DNA from: Cocos nucifera
Lineage: Eukaryota; Streptophyta; Magnoliopsida; Arecales; Arecaceae
Reading direction: 5' to 3'
Length of the DNA: 64,000 bases
Assembly: GCA_006176705.1 (NCBI GenBank)
Contig: QRFJ01000008.1
Span: forward strand, 868,001-932,000
A program made the position numbers and the translations under genes. The notes under the pieces are model-generated. The model was not told where the DNA came from. It did not search any database and saw nothing but the letters and a program-made list of their open reading frames with translations. Positions 12,547-24,149 of the stretch are shown here, piece by piece. Within the stretch, counting starts at the first letter, position 1, and each line of letters begins with the position of its first letter.

Positions 12547-12558
12547 GCTTTGATACTA
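12547..12558 (-). promoter_or_regulatory. Primer-binding site of RE-A (Met-tRNA type)
   Basis: Read on the minus strand, TAGTATCAAAGC matches 10 of 12 bases of the plant initiator-Met primer-binding site TGGTATCAGAGC and lies 4 bases after the LTR end. This fixes the orientation of RE-A as minus. Confidence 0.65.
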
Positions 12559-12562
12559 CTAT

Positions 12563-15434
12563 TGAAAAATATGTAGAATTTTATGCATGAATTCTAAATT
12601 TTTTTTGAAATATAATACAGCAAAAATTATAAATTAAATTATTTAATTTATAAATACATGTAATCTAATTACTAAACTCTACATCTAGGATCTATAATAT
12701 ATCATATTATCTTTTAAATTAGAAAATAAATATTTTAGTATTGATTAAATCAATATCCTAGATTTAGAACGATTCTAGATCTAAAACCTAGATCGCATCT
12801 AGGTGAGAGAAGAGATCAAATCTCTTACCTTCATGCAGGTGAAGAACTCGATGGTTGATTTTCATTATTGTCTTTGGAGTTGCACATGCGTCTGACCTCT
12901 ACAGATGATCCACACGAGACTGCAACAAAATCAGAGGTTCGTCGAGCGAAGATCCGCTCGAAGTGCTAGCTTCTTATGGATCCCTTCGGATGGTTAATCT
13001 AAAATTTATTCTTCAGATCTCTTAGACACTCTAAGAGATGAAGAATATAAGAAGGATTAAGGAAGAAATTCAACTCTTGAATCTTTCTTAAATCAGAAAA
13101 TAAATAGTTAAGAAAGATCCTAAGAGAAGACACATCTTCTCCTTTTAGGACATCAATCGTTGATGTTCTAAACGAATCTTCATACCTTGACGAGAGGAGA
13201 CCTTCTCCTCTAAAAAATTTTCATGCTTCTAAATCTCTTTCTTTCTTATTTTTTTATAGAAAAATTATATTAAAATTGAGAAGAAAGGATCCTCAAAAGA
13301 ATTCTAAGAGAAGACTATCTTCTCTTCACTTTTCTCTCATCAAGACATGATCAAATCATGTCCAAAAGAGACTATGATGCCCCAACTTCTTAGAGCATCC
13401 ATTCCATGCCCTCTTCCTCACTCTCTCGCTCTCTCATATTTTTATCATATAAAAATCATAAAGAATAAGAAAAAAATAAATATTGAAAAAAATATATATG
13501 AGAAGACATTCTTCTTATCTTTGTCTTCATCAAGACATGAACTTTTCATATCTTAATGAAGAGTTTTTCTTCAAGGAAGTAGTCACCCATAATCCTCCAT
13601 GCCTTTGTCTCTATTTCATCTGAAATCACCATGGAATCAATAGGGATTTCTCCTACCTAAACTCATCTAAAAGTGGCATCCCTCAACCACCCTTCTATGA
13701 CTAGGTCAAACCAAGTTTTTAGGAGGATTATATGGAATCCTATGGGGCGCCCAACTCTTGGATGCCCCCCCCCCACAAAATCTGATGTGAACCATCCTAT
13801 TCCACATACAAAAATAGGAAATAAAGGGGCGACAAAATAAGAGAGGGCGTGGGAATGTTGGCGCAAGAGAGGGAAGGAGTTTGAAAGATCTTGGACTCTA
13901 TCATATAGAGTTCAAATCACAACAACTTTCCTATATTTGACCAAGTCAAATATTAAATCAAATCATCTAATTAAGAGGGCATGGGGACCTTTCTTAACAT
14001 GAGAAAGCTTACGTAGAAATCTAAAAATTAAAAATGGACGTTGGGTTTTGAGATCTTAGCGCAAGAAAGAAACAAGGAATCCTAGTCTAACTAGGATTCT
14101 CATGTATTGACTAGGTTAAACTATTTTGAACTTAATTTAAATCAGATTAAATGCAACCTAATTATGGGTGATCCTAGTCCAACAAAAAATCTAATTAGGT
14201 TAAGTTTAAATCATATTTAATTCTGATTTAAATTCTAACTCAATTAGGAATTTGGTGCACTCAAGTCCTAGTCTAATTAGAACTTATTCTTTCTTGCAAT
14301 TGACTTATCTAATAAATTAATTAGACTTAATCTAATTAAGTCCAAATTAATTCTAAATGAATCTAATTTAATTAGACTTGATCTCAGCTTGATTGCTCAA
14401 TTAAATTGAGCCAATTAGTAATCTAATTGCCAATCGATCCTTCTATAACACTTGCATTAGATCAAACATCAATCGCATTGAATGTTTGATCTTAGAACGA
14501 TTCTCAATCATTGATTAACCACTTGATTAGATTATAACCTCTTATGTGTATAACCCTATAGGTTCGAACCTAAATTGGTAGCACAGAAATCAATTTTTGT
14601 ACTAATCGAAGTTACCATCTAGCAATGATTCTCGATGTTCGGATAAGTCGAATGTATGCAAAGCAACATTCTTAAAATCCTGACCCATGGTTACCATATA
14701 ATTTATCTCTTTGATCAATAAGATAACTTTGAGTACACTATTAATACTCATACAAGTCATCCCTATTGTATCTCAAAAGTTTACAAATCCATGACTCCTC
14801 ACGAGGATTATCCAGATTTAGATTTTGCTAAATTAAAACACAACGAGTTATTCTCTTTCTTAAGTTAATCAAGAGTGGTCAATCCCATCTTGACCCATAC
14901 ACTGACTTCATAAGTACTTGACTGTACCCAAAAATCTTTCGAATTTATATTAAAAATACAGACAGTCCATTATCAAAGTACAGTGAGTTGCTTGTAAGTC
15001 ACTATGATGATCTCAGGTCGGAGAGATACTTATATTCATTGACCTTAGCTAGCTACTCTTGACAGTAGAGTGTTACATTAGTCATGTTCAGTGTAGATGT
15101 ACTTTTAGATCTCACTTAGATGCCATACTAGTATCTCCATGCCACTTGGTTATGAAGATAATCAATGCATATGGCATACAGTGATCTACATTCGATAAGT
15201 TATCATTCTTATTAATAATTTATCATTTGATCGTGAGCAGTTTAAGAACCATCCGATAAATCCTTCTTTATCGATTGATTATGATTTTAAAGACTTCATC
15301 ATAATTTAGGAGTTCATTTAAAGAAGATAGAATTTTTATGATGAACCATCCAAATAACTATTATTATTAGATAATTCATATACTAAGTTTAATCATCTAT
15401 CACTTAAATAATTGGCTTTAGAATATATTTTTCA
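12563..15434 (-). repeat. 5' LTR of RE-A, about 2.87 kb
   Basis: Read on the minus strand the LTR starts TGAAAAATAT and ends ATATTTTTCA, so it has the usual TG..CA ends embedded in a short inverted repeat. The base after its 3' end leads into a tRNA primer-binding site. It is AT-rich and non-coding; the part at about 14580-15350 looks like the non-coding sequence seen in long plant LTRs. The target duplication is uncertain because only one end is in view; the flank at 15435-15440 reads ATACTC. LTR identity cannot be checked because the partner LTR is outside the window. Confidence 0.65.
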
Positions 15435-15435
15435 A

Positions 15436-16356
15436 TACTCACGAGCGAGGGCCCGAACACCTCTATTCTCGATGATCATCTTTCTCAGGTCTTGGGGCCT
15501 GAGCACTTTGAGAGGATCCGATGTAGGTTCGGACATACGTCGATGAGTTACTGATCTGAGGCGAGCATCTCTTCATATGTTTTCGGTGTCGTTATTTGGG
15601 AGCAGCTTGAGGAGGCATTGGCATAGGCAACTCGGGCTATGATGCAGGTAGATTAGGCTATGACGTGGGCTGCTCACGCTGAGAAGCGCACATCTCATCT
15701 GGAGGGCATCTTGAGAATCATGGTGACAAGGCTCAGTACGTATTTTGAAGCTGACTTCGTGGGCCTTGAGGACATATTGGCCGATGTTCCAGCTCCTACA
15801 GCTCTAGCCCCTCCAGCTCTAGCTTCTCTAGCTCATGCTCCATCTTCCGATGATGACGATGATGTAGATTTAGAAAACTTTTGATATATATATTTTTTAA
15901 ATATTATAATAAATTTTATTTAATAATAAAATTTGAGCATTTTAGAAATATTCTTATATTTATAATATTTTTTTTATATTTTTTTTATGTTATATATATC
16001 TTTGCATTTATCAGATAAAATATATAAAAAATTAAAAATTTTATTTTTTATATTTAAAAACTATAGCAGTGGTTGTAAAATTGCTGTCGTAGGCATGCCA
16101 AGCACTGTTGTAAGTTATGTGCCAACTGTTGCCATTAACTTATAACAACAGTTATAAAATCGCTGCATTATCCTATGGTAGCAGTTCTGTAATCACTGCA
16201 ATAGAAACCTATGGCAGCGGTTAGAAAATCGCTGTAATAACTGCTGCCATAGACCTACGACGATGACCGTAGTGGCAGCAATTAGCTTATGACAGTAATT
16301 TTTTAGGATACGGCAGTAGTTATAAATCATTACCGTAGTCCTATTCTGTAGTAGTA
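15436..16356 (+). mobile_element. 3' end of a second, related CACTA element (CACTA-2)
   Basis: From CTCACGAGCG at 15438 this follows CACTA-1 from about 8946 to its terminus: the same last exon (15660-15884, ending in DDDDVDLENF), AT-rich spacer and subterminal hairpin motifs. The terminus CTATTCTGTAGTAGTA (16341-16356) has lost the last canonical base (G to A on this strand). The element stops abruptly at the RE-A LTR, so its 5' part should lie beyond the left edge of the window. The two copies differ by many substitutions and so are not a recent duplication. Confidence 0.8.
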
Positions 16357-18880
16357 TTAATAATAGATAAATATTAAACGAAATCAATCTTAAAATCGAA
16401 GGCGTGCAGTACATGGTCCTAAAGCAATTTTCATCCCTTCGGCAGGCTTTAAATTGAGAAGATACAACCGGCAACATCTTCTGCGGGCATGACCATGGAG
16501 AAGACGATAGAACTTCTACTAGCACAAGAAAATCAAAAGATAAAAAATTAAGATTAAAGAGAGGGAGAAGAGGAAGGAGACCGCTGTCCTCTTTTTCATA
16601 CTATCCTTTTATAGGCTCATGGATAAACTCATAATCAATCTAGATAAGCTTAAATACCTTAATAAAACTCGATCAGATAAAATTAGATAAAATTAATTAA
16701 ATAAATCTCATATTTATTAACAAAAAAATATTTAAAAAAATTAAAAATAAGGAAGAGATAAAATATAGGCCTGCCACGTTACGGACGTGATCGTGCACTA
16801 GCCGAGTCAGGTTGGGCCGCACGCACATGTTCATCAGTTCAAGAAAAAGATTTTATATATATATATTTTTTTATTTTTTTAATATGAAATTAAATAATAT
16901 AAAGACTAGTAAAAAGATTGAAAAAAGGTGGAGGTAAAAATTAAAAAAAAATTAAATTTTATTTTTTTTTCAAGACATCAACCTTCAGCTAGGAGGATGG
17001 CAAAGAAAAAAAGAAAAGAAAAGAAAAGAAAAGAAAGGTTGAAACAAGCTTTCCTGTCTTGGCCTCGAACAGCATTCGATCTCAACAAATAAAACTATTT
17101 CCAAGGTCTTCTTCTTGGTTTCCAACCGTACCACCGTCATTTCCAAGCCAGTGCCCGACAATATCGAACCGGCTTGCCCATCATGCGATGAGCCACCGGC
17201 AAACACAATTATTACTTCCAAGCGGGGTAAAGCCTTTCTTTTCCTTTTCACCACTTCAAAAAGCTCCCTTTCTCTGCTTAGATTGGTGCCGGGCAAAAGG
17301 GCCAGGAAGAGATCTCCCCTCGATCTCGAGTCCTTGTCGTGTTGGGCTGTGGATCCGCTGCTGGATTGCGTGCCGGAAGGGTGGCGTACTGTGGGTCAAA
17401 TACTCGCATTTGGAGGGACCCAAGTTGCACAGCATGAGCCTATTGGGAGAGAGAGGTTTGGATGTAGTGCAATTGTTAATTGGGTTCCCATGGTCCACAG
17501 TAGATGGGTTGGGTGGTGGTGCTGCTGCTGGTGACCTCACCAAAACTTTGTTTGACGGGATTTTGCTATTGGTTGGGCTTCTATCATCAATCTCATAATA
17601 GTGGTACCCTCGTGCATGTTGTTGTTTGTCTAGTCAGATCGAACATGTGGATGATTGAGACTAAGAAAGGTAGTCATGATGTACATATCCAAATGTCATC
17701 CATTTTATGTGGTAAAGTTAAGCATAAGGATAACTAAGATCAAGTAGGGACAGCTTAGCTCTATGCATACACAATGTAGCATGGTTTCCACAATAGTTTG
17801 ATTAAGAGAAGTAGACATTTGTCGCATATCCAATTGATGATTTGCCCAACACTACCTCACCAGTTACTGAACGTGATTTGTGAGTTGGTCGAGCTTATAT
17901 TATGCAATAAAAAAACATAGTTCCTCAACTGTTATTCATAAAGATCACTCACCCGTTGCTTTCTTCCTAAAATATAACCGCAACAAACGTAGACTGAGGA
18001 GCATAAAGAGACGAATCGGTATTAAATATTTAACTATTTTAGTGGATCTTGCTTTTGACAAATCAAATTTACCAAAAAATGACAGATTAGGTCAAGGAAT
18101 TTATATTATACATCTTATAAGTGGCATAAAGATATGGATGATTTACATGATGTAGAAATAGCATCCAGCATAGTTTTACCGTAGCAATTGCAGCCTATAA
18201 TTTGGTTAAAAAAATACATATATGGATAACTAATCACGTTTTTTACACATTAAATACATAATTTGCTTAATGCATAAGTTGCCGCAATCAAGGTAGAGAA
18301 AAAGGTCACAAACACGTTGCACGCGTCATTGGTGATTTAGAATATCATTGGGGTATAAAAGGTTAGTAGAAAGAGAAAAGGTACAATACAATCGATACTT
18401 AGCCTTCTAGCTGCAGAGCAATCCACCAAAGCGCATAAAGTATTGACGGCAAGCTAATAATGATGTCTCCCGTCATCAAATTAAGTTGAAGATTATTGAG
18501 ATCATCGAGTTTAGTGCATGATAATTTGCATCATGTAGAATAAAGATTCGGAATCTTGAGCATTATGAACAAGAATTTGTCCTATTGAATGCACTAATAA
18601 ATTGTCACGACTAAAAGCAAAGCGCACGAAATCTTTATGACCTAAATAAGAATTGCTTCACATGAAAGTAATCATTAGAAAACGACATCGTATGATGGAT
18701 GCAGAAAATTTTGTTTATTACCTATAATTGTTGAAAAGGAAGAGGTATAATTATTGAACGACCTTTTGAACGATGGGACAATTGCATAATGGAATCAAAG
18801 AGATTGAGCAGATAGTCTTATTATTATATTGAAATAGGCTACTATGTAGTATAATTTTGGAGACATGATAACTCGTGCAC
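16357..18880. other. Intergenic, no recognisable gene
   Basis: AT-rich sequence with a more balanced patch at 16980-17700. Two overlapping open frames lie there (17059-17598 and 17115-17534) with no recognisable domain and several competing frames. Nothing here can be assigned to a gene or a named repeat. Confidence 0.5.
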
Positions 18881-18889
18881 CCGACGTAG

Positions 18890-19040
18890 AAACCCAAGAT
18901 GCTACGTTAATTAGCAAGCTGGCTGCAATCCATTGGTTTCGCCTCAAGCACAAGTTTATGGTTCGAATCTCGGTATTGTTGTCCCAGGTGATTCTGATAG
19001 GTGGTGGTCCCACTTTTAAATCTTAATAAAAGAAAAATAA
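18890..19040 (+). mobile_element. Candidate tRNA-derived SINE
   Basis: TAGCAAGCTGG (18912-18922) resembles an RNA polymerase III box A, and GGTTCGAATC (18960-18969) resembles box B, at a tRNA-like spacing of about 48 bp. The segment ends in an A-rich tail near 19025-19040. No cloverleaf with a proper acceptor stem is visible, so it is not a tRNA gene. No clear target duplication was found. Confidence 0.4.
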
Positions 19041-22000
19041 ACTAAAGGTTCATTTCTCCGGGAATTAATACAAAGATGATATATGGGGTGGATGGAAAGT
19101 AGCTTTAAATTCCACCGAACTTGGGCAGGCAGAGACCAGCGAGTGCTGCACTACGTATTGTTTCCACTCTCCTATTGAGCAATAGCATGGGCAAATCTAA
19201 ATCTACCAAGTCAAAAGAATGGCTCGTGGCTCTTGGAAGCAACAAAACGTATTGGTTCTCCAATATAGGAATGCTTGTCGTTCAAAAAAAGAAAATGGGA
19301 AAAGAAACATCCTGCGTACATGGTAACTCATCTCTCGTGCAGAGATATCTGTTCCTTGGAAAAAAAAAAGAAATTTCTTGTGGGCAGAGGAATTTACATT
19401 GCGCGGAGATCTCCTCCTGATGACTTAGATTTCAACTTGTTTTGGATCTTGGATTAATTATTCATCCATCATTTTAACCATTCGGATAGGAATTTCTGCA
19501 CGAGCACTGGAGCTGTTGTCAATTTTAGCCACGCGATGCTACCTTCTATTCGTGTATGGCATTGTCCCCAAGATAAAAAGGTGATGCCAGTACATGTGCC
19601 ATAAAGGAGTGGCTGCAATTTCTTTTCAAAAGAAAATCTGGTATCGATGCAAAAGACAAATCTCAAGACCACAAAAATCTGGTGCCCTTCAAAAGAAAAA
19701 TGGGGACATGTGGGTCATACCTTGTCAAGAGGGTCGGACCCGCAAGCACCAACCTAACATATTACAGTAGGTTTGGGCCGAGCCTTAAAGCATCTGTATG
19801 GTGACCTAATGTGCTGGTACTTGTCCAACTCAGCCATGCATTTGCCATTCCTAGCTGACCTCCTTTTACGGGAGGAGGAGAAAATGACATGCCTTGCTAC
19901 GAAAAGCACCGAACAGTGAACATATTTTTTTCTCCGGGATTCTGCTCCAAATCTCGGTGTCTGAGGGATCCCCATTTCTCTGGCATGCCATTCAGCTGTG
20001 AACATGTTGATGCACGACAAGTGAAATCGATTGCAAACCGGAGATGGCGTGCAAAATCTGTACCAATTGATACTGCCAGGTGATCCTAAAAGCATGCCGC
20101 GAAAATTGACGTGCAACCTAATCTTGGCTAATGAACATGGTTTTGTCCAAATCAAGAGCAGGATCCGGTGATTTGTTTCCCTCATGTAAGTGGTATGTCA
20201 AGTCTGCTGGCAAGCCAGTGGGGCCATCGGTGATCCTGCACAGCCCAAGATCCCGTTGCGTTATGGGCTTGATTTGACACGACTAATACAAAACAAGGAC
20301 TGGCCGAGGAGAAGCCATGATGGATCAAGCATTTTCTCGGCTTAAGATTAGACCTTTCTCCTTATTTTTCTTGCCCAAGCCTTGCCTACTATTAACCGTG
20401 GGAGGTCGGTTGCGTTGGTGAATATGGAGTTGTAAGAATGGCGTTGCGTTTGGTACTCACGCGCTTGGGATCTTTGTCTCTTCTGATCCCAGATGGTATT
20501 TGTTTCATATTTTTTCCTCTGCATGTTTTAGTTGGGATTTGATATATCTTGTACTAATTGACTTTTATCAATGCATTGATGGAGATGTTCCAAAAGTCTC
20601 CGATCCGGACGCAAACATATTTCTTGAATGAAAATGATAATGATGTCGATTTTTGACTTGAAAGCACACCAGGCCAAGCCGGTAAAAAATGTCGCTAATC
20701 GCAATAATTGGTATCAAGAATAATGTTCTCATTGATTGCTGTATCAATGCTTAGTCATGCATCATGTGTACATCAGCCGCCCATGATTAAAGGTCTTGTA
20801 TGCTCTACCGCGTACACCGTGTACAGAATTTCCATGAATCCCATGTGCCACAGCTCAAAAGTCGTACAGTCCTTGTTTGTACAAATCCCGAGGTGCAAGA
20901 TCCTGCCGTCTACAACACTGGACCAGAGCTAGGAATGACTGAGATAAAGCTTCTACGGTCCTGATATGATGGCCAAATGACATTGCCTCTGGGATGATTT
21001 CACTATTCATTCGTTAATTATAGAAGCTGTGGCCTTACAGTTTCACGCTGGCCTCCTGCCTCACACGCCAATTATTCATGGTTTCATATATAAAATATTA
21101 TTTATTTTAATCTATAAATTTTATAATTTTATTTTTAAAAAAATATTTTATGAAAAAAAAAAAAAACTTTTATCTTATATAAATTATTTTTTTAACTCAT
21201 AATTAATATAAAATTAATGATATCCTCTTATCTATATCACAATAGAAACTAATAAAATTTTTATTATCTTTATCATTCTAATAAAATTTATAATTATTTT
21301 TTTATTAAATTACATTCTTTGGCAACATAATCATGGATATGATCAATGATGATTAGGCTGCACGTAAGTATAATTTTTTATTAGGTAACTCGTAAGTAAG
21401 TCTTAATATATAATCATGAGTTGATATCGATCCATACAAACAACTTTAAAAATATTAAAATTAATAAATAATTAAAATTCATCCATGCTGCAAGTGTTAA
21501 GATATAGACTTTTAGAAATACAACATCCAAAAAGTTTGAACCTAAAATCTTTAATTGTCAAGTGGAATAGGAAGGAGTGTTACCATCAAGGCAAGTCCAT
21601 CACAACTTATCAATAAGTAGCAGATGGGCAGCTGCATGCTCCTAGCATTACCTAGCATCAGGTAGCCACAACATCAAAAGCTGATTGGCTACAGTGTACA
21701 GAAGATCCAGGGTAGCCCATTAGGTCTCTCTGGCAGCCAGGTACGGCGGATCATTGCGGACCCATGACAGCCAGATTTTAGGACTCATTTCCTGGGCGGT
21801 GCTACGGATCGGTGCTGCTTGTCCAACTCTGAAATTATGATCAACAATAACCTCAAATGCTCGTACCAAAAAAATACAATAACCTCAAATGCTTTTGGAC
21901 CAACCAACACCACCCCAAAAGGACCACCGGCCCCACGCACACGCACGCACACACAAATACACCCCCTTCCTTTGAAATGGTCCATACTACCCACTCCCCC

Positions 22001-23460
22001 ACTCGCACGTGTAGTACGTGTATTTTTCCTTCCCACCAATTCCTTCTCCTCTTGCACTGTGTGACGTACATTCATTCCCTCCTGCTTAGGCGTTAAGATA
22101 AGAACTGGGGCAAACAAACAGAGACCCAGGCGATGTGACGCGCAATCTTCGCCCAGATAGCCCCGCCGGGCCAATTGGGGGTGGACAGCCGCGCCCGCGG
22201 GCTTTGGGCTCGCTCCTTTTTCACCGCCCTCGCCGCTGGGCCCGTCCAAATCCCAAGCAGAGATTTCATGGCCCAATCCTCCCGCAACGCGTGTGTCAGT
22301 CAGCCTTTCTCTGGCTTTCGAAAGCTTGGCTAACATGGCGAAACGAAAGATCCATTGATCCAAAAAGATAGATGAAAAAAAGAAAATAAAATACTGGGAA
22401 AGATCCACCACCACACGCCTGGCTAAAAGGGGTGAACAGAGACCCAGGCTTTTGCATGCCTAATTTCTAATTCCTATCGACTTGCTTTGAGGTTGGAAGG
22501 GGATTGGACGAGGGCTGGGCCGCGTCATCAAAGAGATTGAGAGAGACCGCAACAACAATAGGATGTTGCGTGGTTATCACCACGTTGCGATGTCGGGCTC
22601 TATCCATCCATTAGACGAACTGAGAAGCGGATCCTCTTCTCTCTGGTGCCACCGGTGGGCAAAGGGTAAAGCTGCGGTGGATGGGATGCTACTTGTGGAT
22701 CGTAGGGTGGGGATTTGTCCACGTGGGCGGAGATTCCGCGGTGTCGTCATAGAGGCGCGACCGGGACGCGTTTGTCTGTCTCTCGACATGTGGATCGTCC
22801 TGGCTCGCTGAGAATGCCGGAGAGCACTCCCAAGTCCCAACCAATTCTCCGGCAGCTAACATCACACACTCTAACACCCTAATCACACAGCTCTCGCGTT
22901 TTATTCCTACCGGTATTCTTCTACGCGTTAGCTTTCTTTTCAAAGTTCCAAAAGATGGTATATTGTTCTCCAGTGTGGTGCGTTTGGGCTGGCACACAGG
23001 ACGTGGGGGAAGCCAAAGGCTGGTTGCAGGGGGAGAAAAGTAGTGATGCATGTATATGATTTACCTGGGATGGAAATAGCACAGAAAGAGAGATAAAAAG
23101 AGCGGGATCCCTGGCTCTCCCTTTTCTCCCGGTTGCCTTTAGAAGCTGGACAAGATAAACGAGAACAGGCCAATTAATTTAAACGAGAGGAGAGAGAATA
23201 AGGGGAGGGTGCGAATCGGGACGCAGGATATTTGGGGTGGCTGGCGTCAGAAGTCGGTATCAATAGCCCAGAGATTCGAGAAAGAGGGCGAAGAATATGT
23301 ATCGGGAACCGGTACCGCGATGTGGGTGGGAAAGGAGGCTACCGTCACCAATTCAGTGCTTAAAAGAAAAAAGAAAAGAAAAGAAAACTACTGGAATTAA
23401 GCAAAGCAAAGCTACCTACAAGAAAAGCGATGACACCTAGGGAAATAATCAAGCACTGGG
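19041..23460. other. Intergenic and distal upstream region of the FAF gene
   Basis: No gene or domain was recognised. 21060-21330 is very AT-rich. From about 21900 GC content rises toward the FAF gene. A G-box core in CCACGTGG lies at 22719-22726, and other ACGT-type cores occur at about 22010. Open frames on both strands here overlap one another and have no recognisable homology. Confidence 0.45.
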
Positions 23461-23470
23461 TATATAAATA
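23461..23470 (+). promoter_or_regulatory. TATA box of the FAF-like gene
   Basis: TATATAAATA, followed by GA-rich sequence, about 690 bp before the start codon. With a transcription start some 30 bp downstream, the 5' leader would be about 395 bp plus the short second leader exon, which suits the 5'UTR intron described below. Confidence 0.55.
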
Positions 23471-23891
23471 GAGCTGAGTGAGTGATGGCGAGAGCGTGAG
23501 AGTGCGAGTGTGCGCGTCTGAGAGTAAGATTAAATCGACAATATGAAGCTGGAAAGTAAAAGGTGGTTCGATTGTGGAGTGGTGGTGGTGGAGGGCCCCG
23601 GAGGGCAAAAAGGTTCCCCCAGGGAGTGAGAGGGGGGAAAAAAGGCCTTTCCACACCTACAAATACCACCCCGCTCTCCGTCATTTCTTATCGGCCGGCC
23701 TCGTCGAGGAACCCAAAGCCAGACCTCGAGGAGAACGAGAGCGAGCGAGTGGAGGAGAGGAACCGTTGTTGGTCTCTCTCCCTCCCTCCGTCTCGGCCCT
23801 TCATCTTTCCCTCCTTCCATCAGCTACCAATTAACCAACCAACTAACCAACCAAAGTGCTTGTCGGACTGTGGATGCTATCCCTGTTTGAG

Positions 23892-24093
23892 GTAATTAAA
23901 ATCTTATCGCTATGTTACATCCACCCACTGGCCTATCCTTCTTAGGAGTAGTACTAGCTAGACTACCGAACCTCTCCCTCTCCTACCATACTAAATTATT
24001 AGCCCTCAGACTCTCCTCAACCATCTTTTTGACGTAAAGACTGCGATGAAATCTCTTGGCTTGACATCCTCCTTTTTAATTCTTTTCTTCCAG
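23892..24093 (+). other. Probable 5'UTR intron of the FAF-like gene
   Basis: Donor GAG|GTAATT at 23891/23892 and acceptor TTCTTCCAG ending at 24093, preceded by a pyrimidine-rich tract, enclose 202 bp. The first ATG downstream is the conserved protein start. The boundaries are inferred from splice consensus only. Confidence 0.5.
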
Positions 24094-24149
24094 TGATCTA
24101 TAACACCTTTCCAGTTCCTAACTTTGCGGGTGTCTCTCTCGGCCCAAAG

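Larger units (their letters stand above)
1..15434 (-). mobile_element. LTR retrotransposon without coding sequence (RE-A), interrupted by CACTA-1
   Basis: This is the visible part of a minus-strand LTR retrotransposon. Its 5' LTR is at 12563-15434, followed at lower coordinates by a primer-binding site and an internal region (9897-12562 and 1-370) that CACTA-1 has split. No gag or pol similarity is visible on either strand of the internal part, so it resembles a large non-autonomous (LARD-type) element. The primer-binding site matching initiator Met tRNA suggests parasitism on a Copia-type element, which is inference. The other LTR must lie before position 1. On its right side the element ends inside CACTA-2, whose sequence resumes at 15436. 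Confidence 0.6.

Noticed and set aside
17059..17598. 179- and 139-residue overlapping open frames
   Set aside because: No recognisable domain, no consistent codon pattern, and antisense frames are open too. Left unannotated as a gene.
21785..22414. 209-residue minus-strand open frame
   Set aside because: No domain and no homology recognised; it overlaps open frames on the other strand, and the sequence includes CA/AC-rich low complexity near 21940-21960.
21785..23656. Many open frames of 60-210 residues on both strands upstream of FAF
   Set aside because: They overlap one another in GC-rich promoter DNA and have no recognisable homology; most likely shadows of base composition.
24093..24149. 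Upstream extension of the FAF reading frame beginning at a GTG
   Set aside because: It begins right at a likely splice acceptor and has no ATG; the family-typical start MSVAVC is at 24150.
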